Origin: Methylobacillus arboreus
Lineage (GTDB): Bacteria; Pseudomonadota; Gammaproteobacteria; Burkholderiales; Methylophilaceae
Length of the DNA: 64,000 nucleotides
Direction of reading: 5' to 3'
Assembly: GCF_020532725.1 (NCBI RefSeq)
Contig: NZ_JAJAVC010000011.1
Span: forward strand, 186,001-250,000
The notes below the pieces were generated by a model. It saw only the letters and a list, made by a program, of their open reading frames with translations, was not told the DNA's origin and did no database searches. Position 1 is the stretch's first letter. Every line of letters begins with the position of its first letter. Made by a program: the position numbers and the translations under genes. This document shows, piece by piece, positions 17,221 to 26,271 of the stretch.

Positions 17221-20200
17221 CTATGGCGCATCCGGATTCAACTCATTCAACAATCCCAGCAGGCCGCGCAGTGGAATGCCTGTCCAGGCTGGCCGGTTTG
17301 CAGCCTCGGATGCGATTTCATGGAGCATTTTTTCCAGCAGGCATAAATCCAGCACGGCTTGCTCATCTGGAGGCAGGTACTGGTAGTTTTCAATGCCGCG
17401 TGGTTTTTCGGGGGCGCGATGATGCAGGCAGTAAGCCTGCATGAATACCTGCTTCGAGCAAGCCTCGTAGTTTTGCAGCAATTCCTGGCGATGTTGCGCA
17501 CCGTCGCTTGCAGGCTGGTTTATGTCGCTTTTTTCCACCTGGGCCGCGGCATGGGAGAATGAGCGCAACAGGCCTGCCACGTCGCGCAGCGGATGGTCTT
17601 TCTGGCGGCATTGCGCCAGGCTGCGTGCAGGATCACCTTCGAAATCGATGATCATTACATCGCCTGACATCATCAGTACCTGGCCCAGATGAAAGTCGCC
17701 ATGGATGCGGAACCGGCGCTGGCCGGGTACTTGTTGCGCCAGCCTGTCTATCACGGCCGCCAACTGCTCCTGTCTTGCCAGTATGGCGGCAGCGTGCGTG
17801 GCATCCATCTCGTCGGGCCATGGGCTATGCTCGAGCAGTTCCAGTGCTGCATCTAGCTGTGTCCGGAGATTGCGCTGCCAGACTTCGACCTGTGCGCTGG
17901 AAAAGATTTCCGGGTTGAAGTCCGGGTCGGCTGAAGGGCTGCCCAAGGCATTGTGCAATTCAGCTAGGCGCTGCCCCAGTATGCCGGCGAAGGTAGTCAG
18001 CTCTTTCAGCGGGCTAGGATCATCGACTGCCAATGCCTGCTTCGCCAAGTCAGCGGAGCTATTGTCATGCAATACATGGCCCAGCCTGTCCAGTGTCCAT
18101 TGCCAGGCATTCCCCTGGTTATGCATAAAAGCCTGCATGATGACTTGGGTGTGGGGGATGCCAACAGCATTGATGAATGTCATGTCTCCCAGCAACTGTG
18201 GCGTATTGGCGTGGCCGATCTTGCCCAGGTGGCGGGCCATTTCCAGTGCCGGGTTGATGCCCGGCCGGACGCGCCGCAATAGCTTGATGACCGCAATATC
18301 GCCGATGATCAGTGAGCTGTTGGATTGTTCTTCGTCTGTGCGCCTGGTTTCCAGCCCGGGCTTCCAATCAATCTCGTGGAATGCCTTTGTACTGTTGAAG
18401 TGGATGCTGCCTGTTTCGGCATCAAGCACGCTGTTGTGCCGCAGGTGGTGCACCAGGGTGCGGATGAAACTGCCCAGTGCAAATGCGTCTGTCAGCACGC
18501 CGATCCGCGGCCCCTGGCGTACGCGGGCAAATGCCAGTTTCCGCGCCAGGTCCGGCATTTCCTGGTCATCGGAGAAAATTCCCATGGGCAGGAAATAGGA
18601 CTCCTGCCCAATGTCGGAACTGGTATCCGCCTGGGTGAGCAGCACGGGCGAGTCGCCGGACGCGAGCGGTTCCAATATGCCCAGCAGCACCAATTTTATT
18701 GCTGGCGGAGCATGCTCCTGTTTGCCGGAGTACCAGCGTCGATGGGGCAGGTAGGCGGGAAGGATGTCTTGCTCCATGGTCTGGCGCAATTGGGAGCCGA
18801 ACAGGCTGGACAAGTCCCTGTTGAGCACTAGGGTCAGGTATTCCGGCAATGCCGCCTCGTTGCTGCTGGCTGCATCGAGGGGCTGTTTGCTCCTGGTAAG
18901 GAGGAACCAGTAAAAGTCGTAGGCGGCCAGGGTCAATATATAGGGCTGCTGCCCGATTCTGGGGAACACCGACCCGCCCAGCATTTCCACCGGCTCATAC
19001 CCGGAAAATTCCGCCAAGTTGAGCTCCACTGCCTGTGCGGTGCTGGAGATATTGGCCACGCACAGGATTACCTGCTCATCATCCGCGTTCTTTCCCGCAT
19101 TCTCTCCACCGGGGGTGTGAATGCGCAAATAACTCAGTATCTTGCGGTTGCCGGGATAAAGCAGGCGCATGCTGCCACGGCCAAAGGCGTGATATTGCCT
19201 GCGGACCGCCAGCAAGTGGCGCATCCAGTTGAGCAGGGAGTGCGGGTCGCTGTTTTGCGACTCCACATTGATTGCGTGATAGCCATATTGCGTATCCATG
19301 ATGGGAGGGAGCACCAGGCGCGCCGGGTCGGCGTTGGAGAATCCGCCGTTACGGTCCGGGCTCCACTGCATCGGCGTGCGCACGCCGTCGCGATCTCCGA
19401 GGTGGATGTTGTCGCCCATGCCGATTTCATCGCCGTAATAGATGACGGGGGTGCCGGGCATGGATAGCAGCAGGCTGTTGAGCAGCTCCAGGCGCCGCCT
19501 GTCCCGCTGCAACAGGGGCGCTAATCGGCGGCGTATGCCGACATTGAGCCTGGCACGGCTTTCCGCGGCATAGAAGTTGAGCATGTAGGCGCGCTCATTG
19601 TCGGTGACCATTTCCAGGGTCAGCTCGTCGTGGTTGCGCAGGAATATGGCCCACTGGCAGGTCGGCGGAATATCGGGGGTCTGCCTGAGAATGTCGGTAA
19701 TAGGGAAGCGGTCTTGCTGCGCCAGTGCCAGGTAGATGCGCGGCATCAAGGGAAAGTGGAACGCCATGTGGCATTCGTCTTCGCCATTGCCGAAATATTG
19801 CTGAACGTCTTCCGGCCACATGTTCGCTTCGGCCAGCAGCATGCGGTCAGGGTAGTTCTGGTCTATTTCCCGCCGGATGCGCTTGAGGATGTCATGCGTT
19901 TCGGGCAGGTTTTCATTGGAGGTGCCTTCCCGCTCGATCAGGTAAGGCACGGCATCCAGCCTGAGGCCATCCACGCCCAGGTCCAGCCAGAAGCGCATGA
20001 TATTGATGATGGATTTCAATACCTGAGGATTGTCGAAGTTCAGGTCGGGCTGGTGCGAGAAGAACCGGTGCCAGTAATAGGCACCCGCCACAGGGTCCCA
20101 GGCCCAGTTCGATTTCTCCGTATCGGTGAAAATGATGCGGGTCTCGCTGTAGGCAGTATCCGTATCCGACCAGACATAGAAATTGCGTGCAGCCGACCCA

Positions 20201-20613
20201 GGCTTGGCATGGCGCGCACGCTGAAACCATGGGTGCTGGTCCGAGGTGTGGTTGATGATGAGCTCCGTGATGACCCGCAGGTTGCGCTTATGCGCTTCGG
20301 CAATAAAGCGCTTGGCATCGGACAGGATGCCGTAGTCGGCATGGACGCCGCGATATTCTGCAATATCGTAGCCATCGTCCCGCCGAGGAGATGGATAGAA
20401 GGGCAGCAGCCAGATGGTGTTGACGCCAAGTTCGGCAATATAGTCCAGCTTGCGGATCAGCCCGGCAAAATCGCCGATGCCGTCATTGTTGGCATCAAAG
20501 AACGACTTGATATGCACCTGGTAGATGACGGCATCCTTGTACCACAAGGGATCGTCGTTGAAGCGCAGGTTTTTTTCAGCCCTGGTTTTCTTCTGCAATT
20601 GCTCCTTGGTCAT
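17221..20613 (-). CDS. treS: Trehalose synthase-maltokinase fusion (TreS-Mak)
   Basis: 1130-residue bifunctional enzyme. The first ~550 residues are a GH13 trehalose synthase that interconverts maltose and trehalose (DGYDIAEYRGV, nucleophile Asp in DGLRLDAVPYL, acid Glu in LLAEANMWPED, Asp in LRNHDELTLEM). The last ~450 residues are a maltokinase that makes maltose 1-phosphate from ATP, with the kinase motifs HGDFHLGQVL and MIIDFEGDPARS. Fusion of these two is known in other proteobacteria, where the product feeds GlgE for alpha-glucan synthesis; neither glgE nor glgB lies in this window. First gene of the tre operon; a long spacer upstream should hold the promoter. Confidence 0.93.
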   Translation of the reverse strand: MTKEQLQKKTRAEKNLRFNDDPLWYKDAVIYQVHIKSFFDANNDGIGDFAGLIRKLDYIAELGVNTIWLLPFYPSPRRDDGYDIAEYRGVHADYGILSDAKRFIAEAHKRNLRVITELIINHTSDQHPWFQRARHAKPGSAARNFYVWSDTDTAYSETRIIFTDTEKSNWAWDPVAGAYYWHRFFSHQPDLNFDNPQVLKSIINIMRFWLDLGVDGLRLDAVPYLIEREGTSNENLPETHDILKRIRREIDQNYPDRMLLAEANMWPEDVQQYFGNGEDECHMAFHFPLMPRIYLALAQQDRFPITDILRQTPDIPPTCQWAIFLRNHDELTLEMVTDNERAYMLNFYAAESRARLNVGIRRRLAPLLQRDRRRLELLNSLLLSMPGTPVIYYGDEIGMGDNIHLGDRDGVRTPMQWSPDRNGGFSNADPARLVLPPIMDTQYGYHAINVESQNSDPHSLLNWMRHLLAVRRQYHAFGRGSMRLLYPGNRKILSYLRIHTPGGENAGKNADDEQVILCVANISSTAQAVELNLAEFSGYEPVEMLGGSVFPRIGQQPYILTLAAYDFYWFLLTRSKQPLDAASSNEAALPEYLTLVLNRDLSSLFGSQLRQTMEQDILPAYLPHRRWYSGKQEHAPPAIKLVLLGILEPLASGDSPVLLTQADTSSDIGQESYFLPMGIFSDDQEMPDLARKLAFARVRQGPRIGVLTDAFALGSFIRTLVHHLRHNSVLDAETGSIHFNSTKAFHEIDWKPGLETRRTDEEQSNSSLIIGDIAVIKLLRRVRPGINPALEMARHLGKIGHANTPQLLGDMTFINAVGIPHTQVIMQAFMHNQGNAWQWTLDRLGHVLHDNSSADLAKQALAVDDPSPLKELTTFAGILGQRLAELHNALGSPSADPDFNPEIFSSAQVEVWQRNLRTQLDAALELLEHSPWPDEMDATHAAAILARQEQLAAVIDRLAQQVPGQRRFRIHGDFHLGQVLMMSGDVMIIDFEGDPARSLAQCRQKDHPLRDVAGLLRSFSHAAAQVEKSDINQPASDGAQHRQELLQNYEACSKQVFMQAYCLHHRAPEKPRGIENYQYLPPDEQAVLDLCLLEKMLHEIASEAANRPAWTGIPLRGLLGLLNELNPDAP

Positions 20614-21118
20614 GGGAGCTGTCCCTTCACGCTGATTCGCCGGACGGCGCGGGAGATTGCTTGCTGGCGCATGTGATTGCTGCTATCTGGCGATAGTGGT
20701 CAATCACTTGCATGGGAACGGAATGACAGGTCTTTTGCAATCTATCTGAATGTTGGTGTTGTACGGGCGTGCACGCGACGACTCTCACCATAGTCAATGC
20801 TTTCTGCTTGGGTTGGTAGAAGGACAGGCCATGGCGAACGCTGTAGATGCATGAAAACGCCAAGCCAGTGAGCTCATCATAAGAATGAGGGCAAGCTGTT
20901 ACCGATAAGTAAGCTACTGATTTACTTGTAGGATTTATTCTACGTGGTGGATATTTTTTTATTTAAATCAGTGTGTTGAATGGTTATTGCTGATTTTGTG
21001 CTGTGTTGCAAGCAATTGGTTTTAGCGGTTTCATTGGCAATATGCCGATAAGGGGGATTGCCCCATCGACGCTGTTTCCACAAGTGACAGTTATGAATCA
21101 GGCACTGGAGGAGAGGAA
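20614..21118. other. Intergenic region upstream of tre operon
   Basis: About 500 nt between the divergent tre operon and a small secreted-protein gene. A minus-strand frame at 20627-20863 (78 codons) has a random-looking composition and no ribosome-binding site, so I do not call it. The region is AT-rich in the middle (around 20940-20960). Promoters for both directions are expected here, but no clear element is visible. Confidence 0.4.
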
Positions 21119-21415
21119 ATGAGCAAATGCCGAATATCCATCGCCGCCTTTTTTACGGCGGCTATGCTTGCCATGAGCGCGCAGGCTGATCCTGCGCCGG
21201 TAGACAACGTGGTTCCGCCCTGTGATGACTCTGCCGCGACCGACAAACCGGACTGCAAAACCGATTCAGATAGCGTGAAGGTTCCCCCTCCCATGCCAGG
21301 CGAGCGCGAAAGTGTGATTGTCCCGCCTGAAGTGCCAGCCGAGGGATTGCCCAACGACCCTCGCACCAGGACGCCGGATATTGAAGATAGAAAAATACCC
21401 AAGAACAAGAAATAG
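21119..21415 (+). CDS. Small secreted Pro/Asp-rich protein
   Basis: 98 residues with a signal peptide (ISIAAFFTAAMLAMSAQA) and a polar mature part rich in Pro, Asp and Lys with two Cys (VVPPCDD, KPDCKTD) that may pair. Probably disordered and periplasmic. The Shine-Dalgarno GGAGGAGAGGAA is unusually strong. No family recognised; it precedes the phospholipase D fusion gene on the same strand. Confidence 0.6.
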   Translation: MSKCRISIAAFFTAAMLAMSAQADPAPVDNVVPPCDDSAATDKPDCKTDSDSVKVPPPMPGERESVIVPPEVPAEGLPNDPRTRTPDIEDRKIPKNKK

Positions 21416-21563
21416 CTATGCCTGCTGCGGGATATCCAGATAGCGTGGGTTTAGGGCGGCTGACAATACTCAGCGAAGCGGCCATGGCTAGCCAGTGGTA
21501 CGACAAGGCAGAAGCAACAACGCCAGGAGAATTTTGTTAGAGGCCCTTATCCAGGAGAAACCG

Positions 21564-23750
21564 ATGCAGCGTACTTCAGCCTCAGACCCACCCCTTGCCA
21601 CGGCATTGTTCCGGGTGGGACACAATTGCTGGAAGCATGCCCGTGCCAGCCACATGGCGCCCGTCATTGATTGTGCCAATTATTACCGTGCCCTGCATGA
21701 GGCCATTTGCTGCGCGCGGCATTCCATTTTTATCCTGGGGTGGGATATAGACAGCCGGATTGACCTGATCCGTGGTACCGAGGCGGAGGTGCAATCCTGT
21801 CCAACCACATTGTTCGAGTTGCTGCAGTGGAAGGCAAAACAGACGCCAGACATCCGGATTTACCTCAATCGCTGGAATTACTCGGTTTTCCTGGCGGCGG
21901 AAAGGGAAAGCTTTTCAGAGGCAAAATGGAAGTTGAGCGGGCCGGACAACCTGCATTTTCTCTTTGATGATCAATTGCCGCTAGGCGCCAGTCATCATCA
22001 GAAAGTGGTGGTGATTGACGATGAGCTGGCATTTTGCGGTGGCATGGATGTGGCGATAGCCCGTTGGGATAACCGCCACCACCACCCGCATAACCCAGAT
22101 CGTGCCGACCCGGATGGCAGCCTGAAAATGGGCATGGAAAAGCGCTTTAATCCTTATCATGATGTGCAGGTTCTCGTGGCAGGGCCTGCTGCTGCCGTGT
22201 TGGCGCGGTTGGTGCGCTACCGCTGGCATTTTTCCCGTGGCAAGCGAGCCGTGGCCATGCGCCCACTGCAAGGCGATGAATTGCCTGCCAGTTGGCCGGC
22301 CAGCGTCAAACCGGTCATGCAACAGGTGGGGCTGGGCGTGGCATTGACCATGCCGCATTTCCACCGGCAACCGCAGATTCGCCAGATTGAGCGGCTGTAC
22401 CTGGACATGATTGCCCAGGCGGAGTTTTTCATCTACATGGAAAACCAGTTTTTTACGCAGAGGCGAATCGCCCAGGCCTTGAATCAAAGACTGCGGGAGA
22501 ATCCCAGGCTCAAGGTATTGCTTGTCAGTTGCTACAATGCGCAAGGCATCATGGAGCGCAAGGCCATGTTCCACGCCCGGGTGATTTTCCGGCAGCTTGT
22601 CGAAGCTCACGGCGTGGCCGACCAGGTGGCCCTGGCTTATCCTGTTAGCTGTGAAAACGGTGAGGAAATACCCGTACGCATCCATTCCAAGCTCATGGTG
22701 GTGGATGACCGGTATATGCGCATCGGCTCCAGCAATATCAATAACCGCTCCATGTCCCTGGATAGCGAATGCGATATTGTCATCGAGGCCGAGAGCGATG
22801 TGCAGCGTCAGCAGGTTGCAGCCATGCGCAATGACCTGATTCGCGAACATACAGGGCTGGAGCTGGCCGAAATCGAGCGCATCGTGAGCCTGGATGTGCG
22901 GGTTGCAGAATTTCTTGTGCAGTTGCCGCATAGCCGCCAGCATTTGCGCAGGATCAACGATGAGCGTTACCGCCGGGAGCGTTTCACCCGGCTTGCCAGG
23001 CGTTTTGCCGACCCTTCCCGCCCCATATTGCCAGGCCTGCTTACCTCGCGGCGTGTATTCAGCGGCATGAAACGGCAAATTCCTTTCCGTCTCATCATTG
23101 CCATTACGCTGGTGGCGGCAATTGCTTTGTCCTGGAAAGTGACGCCTTTGTCCGAGTTTGCTACGCCGGAAAAGATAGTCCCGCTCCTGGAACAGTTGCA
23201 AAACACGGCATGGGCGTTTCCTGCCGGCATAGCCGCCTATGTGGTGGGCACATTGATTTTTCTGCCTCATGTGGTTATGACGGGGACGGTTGTGATCGTC
23301 TTTGCCCCGGTTGAAGCATTTCTGGTCGCCATGCTGGGGTCGTTGATCAGCGTCAGTATTGGCTGGGCGGCCGGCTTGGGACTTGGGCAAAAGTCATTGC
23401 GGGCCATGCTGGGCAAATATGCCGGGAAAATATCGCAATACGCCAGGGATGGCGGCGTGATGGGCCTGACCCTGCTGAGATTGCTGCCGGTGGCGCCATT
23501 CACTGCGGTCAACCTGGCGCTGGGGATGATGAAGGTGCCTTACATCACGCTCCTGATCGCCACCTTGCTGGGCCTGCTGCCTGGCACGCTGGTCTCGGTA
23601 TTTATCGGCCAGTCCGCACTGGCGCTTTTCAAAAATCCTGATGTCGGTAATTTTGCCTTAGTGGGCGCCGGCCTGTTGCTCTGGGGCCTAGTGATTGCCG
23701 GGACTCATTTTATCGCTCGGCGCTGGCAGAAAAATCTGCCTCAGGATTAA
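21564..23750 (+). CDS. Phospholipase D family protein fused to a C-terminal VTT (DedA/TVP38) membrane domain
   Basis: 728 residues in two parts. Residues 1 to ~480 form a double-HKD phospholipase D/cardiolipin synthase-like unit: SHHQKVVVIDDELAFCGGMD and IHSKLMVVDDRYMRIGSSNINNRS. After a basic linker, about residues 515-720 form a multi-span VTT domain with the family-like GLGLGQKS and LRLLPVAPFTAVNLALGM. VTT proteins scramble or carry lipids across the membrane, so a synthase-plus-flippase role is a reasonable inference. ATG 21564 has CAGGAGAA upstream; the frame opens at 21495 without one. It is followed by an EEP-family gene, as clsB is by ybhP in E. coli. Confidence 0.85.
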   Translation: MQRTSASDPPLATALFRVGHNCWKHARASHMAPVIDCANYYRALHEAICCARHSIFILGWDIDSRIDLIRGTEAEVQSCPTTLFELLQWKAKQTPDIRIYLNRWNYSVFLAAERESFSEAKWKLSGPDNLHFLFDDQLPLGASHHQKVVVIDDELAFCGGMDVAIARWDNRHHHPHNPDRADPDGSLKMGMEKRFNPYHDVQVLVAGPAAAVLARLVRYRWHFSRGKRAVAMRPLQGDELPASWPASVKPVMQQVGLGVALTMPHFHRQPQIRQIERLYLDMIAQAEFFIYMENQFFTQRRIAQALNQRLRENPRLKVLLVSCYNAQGIMERKAMFHARVIFRQLVEAHGVADQVALAYPVSCENGEEIPVRIHSKLMVVDDRYMRIGSSNINNRSMSLDSECDIVIEAESDVQRQQVAAMRNDLIREHTGLELAEIERIVSLDVRVAEFLVQLPHSRQHLRRINDERYRRERFTRLARRFADPSRPILPGLLTSRRVFSGMKRQIPFRLIIAITLVAAIALSWKVTPLSEFATPEKIVPLLEQLQNTAWAFPAGIAAYVVGTLIFLPHVVMTGTVVIVFAPVEAFLVAMLGSLISVSIGWAAGLGLGQKSLRAMLGKYAGKISQYARDGGVMGLTLLRLLPVAPFTAVNLALGMMKVPYITLLIATLLGLLPGTLVSVFIGQSALALFKNPDVGNFALVGAGLLLWGLVIAGTHFIARRWQKNLPQD

Positions 23751-23779
23751 GAATTCTTACTGTCTCAAAGCGATCATGC

Positions 23780-24487
23780 ATGCAAAGAATAAGACTACTT
23801 TGTTTCAATATTCACGGAGGGCGCAGCCTGGATGGCAGGCGGGATCTGAGCCGCATTCATGGCCTGATGCAAAGGCTGGATATCGATATCGGTGTTTTCC
23901 AGGAAATGGAAACCCGTCATTCGCACGGCGGCCTGGTCACGGACGTGGAGACACTGGCGGGCCCGGAGCGTCCTTACCGCCTGGCCTGTCCCAGCATGGA
24001 GGAGGGAGAGGGCTGGTATGGCAACCTGATCGTCAGCCGCTACCCCATCATCCGTGGGCTGTTGCATAACCTGGAGACGCATCCCAGCCTTGAGCCGCGC
24101 CATGCGGCCGATGCATTGATACAAGGCCCATTGGGGAAACTGAGGGTAATTGGCACTCATCTCTCGCTTTCTATTTTTGAGCGCAGGTCCGAGGCGCGCA
24201 ATCTGATGAGGTTGATGCAGGCGGTGGAAGAGGAAGAGCGTAGCCCTATCCTGCTGATGGGGGATATCAATGAATGGCAGGTGCCGTCGTCCCTGTTGCG
24301 CTATCTCAACCGGCAGCTCACGCCTTTGCCCTGCAAGCCGACATTTCCTTCGATCTGCCCGATATTCCGGCTGGATCGGGTCTGGCATGATGCGCCGGGC
24401 ATCAAGGTCACGGCTCACCGGTTGCCAGGTGAGGGAATCAGGCGTTTATCGGATCATTTGCCCTTAGTGGTGGAACTTGAATATTGA
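23780..24487 (+). CDS. Endonuclease/exonuclease/phosphatase (EEP) family protein, YbhP-like
   Basis: 235 residues with the EEP fold motifs in order: LCFNIHGGR (Asn), VFQEME (catalytic Glu, metal), IGTHLSLS (His), LLMGDINEW (Asp/Asn) and LSDHLPLV (Asp-His pair). Members cut phosphodiesters in DNA or phosphates from lipids and inositol phosphates. The neighbouring PLD gene, 29 nt upstream, argues for a phospholipid-related substrate such as phosphatidyl-phosphate, as proposed for the YbhP-ClsB pair; this is inference. No clear Shine-Dalgarno precedes ATG 23780; translational coupling is possible. Confidence 0.8.
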   Translation: MQRIRLLCFNIHGGRSLDGRRDLSRIHGLMQRLDIDIGVFQEMETRHSHGGLVTDVETLAGPERPYRLACPSMEEGEGWYGNLIVSRYPIIRGLLHNLETHPSLEPRHAADALIQGPLGKLRVIGTHLSLSIFERRSEARNLMRLMQAVEEEERSPILLMGDINEWQVPSSLLRYLNRQLTPLPCKPTFPSICPIFRLDRVWHDAPGIKVTAHRLPGEGIRRLSDHLPLVVELEY

Positions 24488-24564
24488 AGTGCAGGCATTT
24501 GATGAAAAAAGCGTAGATAGAATCAATTTCAATACCTCATGCCTGCATGGCGCAAGGAGTCAGT

Positions 24565-24822
24565 ATGGATTATCTTGATTGGTTGCAATGGCCCGCGATG
24601 ATTGTCACCATCGCCGCCGCATGGCTGGTGGGGTCAGCTTCCAAATACCGGCGCAATTGGGGTTTCTGGGTATTCATTCTGAGTAACTTGCTCTGGGTAG
24701 CTTGGGGGTGGCATGCGCAGGCATATGCCCTGATTCTCCTGCAGTTTGGCTTGGCTATCATGAATATCCGGGGCGTATGCAAAAGTGCCCCTCCCACTGC
24801 CGGGACAGAGAAAACTGAATAG
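24565..24822 (+). CDS. Small multi-span membrane protein, 85 aa
   Basis: Three hydrophobic segments (MIVTIAAAWLVGSAS, GFWVFILSNLLWVAWGW, YALILLQFGLAIMNIRG) with an NRG-like end to the last one, resembling the half-transporter repeats of PnuC/SWEET-like proteins; such small proteins usually act as oligomers. Shine-Dalgarno AAGGAGTC lies before ATG 24565. It follows the PLD and EEP genes on the same strand and is probably in their operon. Substrate unknown. Confidence 0.6.
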   Translation: MDYLDWLQWPAMIVTIAAAWLVGSASKYRRNWGFWVFILSNLLWVAWGWHAQAYALILLQFGLAIMNIRGVCKSAPPTAGTEKTE

Positions 24823-24952
24823 TCGATACGACTACGCTTTGCTAGGGGAGTGATGTTCAATGCCCCGCCGGTGTTCTTGACAGCTTAAGAGACGTTATTG
24901 CCGTTTATGAATCCGGCGGGGAAGTGCCTGGCCGATCCTGCTTGCGCAGGTT

Positions 24953-25066
24953 TCAGCCACCTCCTACGCCCAGCCGGATAAGCAGCCGGGTTAGGAGGTT
25001 GGCAGTAAACCCCGTAAGCACAATAAGCAGGACAATACATATGGCAAGGTCGACATATTGGCTCAT
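24953..25066 (-). CDS. 37-residue single-span membrane peptide
   Basis: A short ORF that starts 4 nt after the stop codon of the SDR gene. Its product is one hydrophobic helix (VDLAICIVLLIVLTGFTANLL) followed by RLLIRLGVGGG, a positive-inside tail typical of small bitopic proteins. The tight spacing suggests translation coupled to the SDR. An inverted repeat inside its 3' half (ACCTCCTA...TAGGAGGT) may fold in the mRNA. No name known to me; below the usual length cut-off, so easily missed. Confidence 0.5.
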   Translation of the reverse strand: MSQYVDLAICIVLLIVLTGFTANLLTRLLIRLGVGGG

Positions 25067-25070
25067 TGCT

Positions 25071-25961
25071 CTATCCATTTACAACTGATCCGCCATTGGG
25101 ATGGATGACTTGCCCGGTCAAGTAAGAACCATCATTGGAGGCAAACAGCACATAGGCAGGAGCAACCTCACTGGGTTGCCCGGGCCGTTGCAGCACGGTA
25201 TCGTGGCCAAACTCCTCTACTTGCTCGGCACTGAAACTGGCTGGAATCAATGGTGTCCAGATCGGACCAGGTGCCACCGCATTAACGGTGATGCCCCTTT
25301 CGCCCAGGTCTACAGCAAGCGAACGCGTGAAGGAGACAATCGCGCCTTTGGTGGCGGAATAGTCAAGCAGAGCGGGGTGGCCCTTATAAGCGGTGACCGA
25401 GGCAGTATTGATGATCCTAGCGCCTTTTTTCAGGAAGGGCAGGGCCGCCTGGGTCAGGTAGAAAACGGAAAAAATATTGGTGCGGAATGTATGTTCCAGT
25501 TGAGCTGGAGTAATATCCGCGAGACTGGCTTGTGGATATTGCTGGGCGGCATTATTCACCAGGATATCGAGTTGGCCCAATTCCTGCAGGGTCTTTGCTA
25601 TCAGTTCTGCAGCAAACTGCGGGTCGCCCACGTCGCCCTGGATGGCAATTCCCTTGCCGCCTTGTTCGCGGATCAACGCTAAGGTCTTTTCCGCATCCTC
25701 TGTTTCATCGTCGCTCAGGTAGTTGATGACGACATCGGCGCCCTCTATTGCAAAATGAACGGCAACGGCCCTGCCGATTCCGCTGTCTCCGCCTGTAATG
25801 AGCGCAACCTTGCCTTCAAGTTTCCCGCTGCCCCGGTAGGCTGGGTCGATATATTGCGGCCGTGGTTCCATTTGCGTCTCAACTCCGGGCTGCTGGCGCT
25901 GATGCTGGGCGGGCTGGTCGATATCGCGATGGTCTTTTTCGGGATTGTAATCCAGTGTCAT
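25071..25961 (-). CDS. Short-chain dehydrogenase/reductase, stress-associated (YhdF/YghA type)
   Basis: 296-residue NAD(P)-dependent SDR oxidoreductase. It has the long polar N-terminal extension (about 40 residues, PQYIDPAYRGSGKLEGKVALITGG) of the YghA/GSP39-like subgroup. The dinucleotide motif TGGDSGIG, the NNAA motif, the catalytic Ser in NTASVTAYKG and YSATK are all intact. Members are induced by general stress; the natural substrate is unknown. ATG 25961 has AAGGAGAACG upstream and is preferred to an ATG 11 codons earlier. A 37-residue membrane peptide gene follows at 4 nt. Confidence 0.85.
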   Translation of the reverse strand: MTLDYNPEKDHRDIDQPAQHQRQQPGVETQMEPRPQYIDPAYRGSGKLEGKVALITGGDSGIGRAVAVHFAIEGADVVINYLSDDETEDAEKTLALIREQGGKGIAIQGDVGDPQFAAELIAKTLQELGQLDILVNNAAQQYPQASLADITPAQLEHTFRTNIFSVFYLTQAALPFLKKGARIINTASVTAYKGHPALLDYSATKGAIVSFTRSLAVDLGERGITVNAVAPGPIWTPLIPASFSAEQVEEFGHDTVLQRPGQPSEVAPAYVLFASNDGSYLTGQVIHPNGGSVVNG

Positions 25962-26271
25962 GTCGTTCTCCTTTTGGTTAGAGGAAGGTGTCAATTCAAA
26001 GAACCATTAAAAGTGGATTTATCCTAGGGGGATAGAAGCGGGAGTTTCATCCTAATACGTCCTATTTTCCTGTGAGAATCATGAAACAAGCACGGTGATC
26101 CTCAACTCTGGCTTGACTGGGTATGGATGGGGTTCAGGCGTGAGGAAAGAAAGGACGGCTTGTCAGCGGTTTCTGTCATGAAATTCAGGATTGTCTGCTC
26201 CCACGATTGGGCAAGTAGGAGCTAGATTCCCTTTAGTTCGGCCTATCCTCAACCAGATAAGGAGAAACACG
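25962..26271. other. Intergenic region between divergent SDR and DUF2231 genes
   Basis: About 310 nt that must carry two divergent promoters. Nothing with gene-like features is present. The DUF2231 frame runs open to 26191, but this part has no ribosome-binding site and is regarded as untranslated. Confidence 0.4.

Noticed and set aside
19630-20676. 348-codon plus-strand ORF opposite treS
   Set aside because: Shadow of the GH13 domain, no recognisable content.
20627-20863. 78-codon minus-strand ORF upstream of treS
   Set aside because: No Shine-Dalgarno and random-looking composition in a promoter region.
21981-23390. 469-codon minus-strand ORF opposite the PLD-VTT gene
   Set aside because: Antisense shadow of a clearly conserved protein with HKD motifs; no ribosome-binding site.
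24961-25005. Inverted repeat ACCTCCTA...TAGGAGGT as a terminator of the SDR gene
   Set aside because: It lies inside the coding part of the 37-residue peptide, has a long irregular loop and no T-run.
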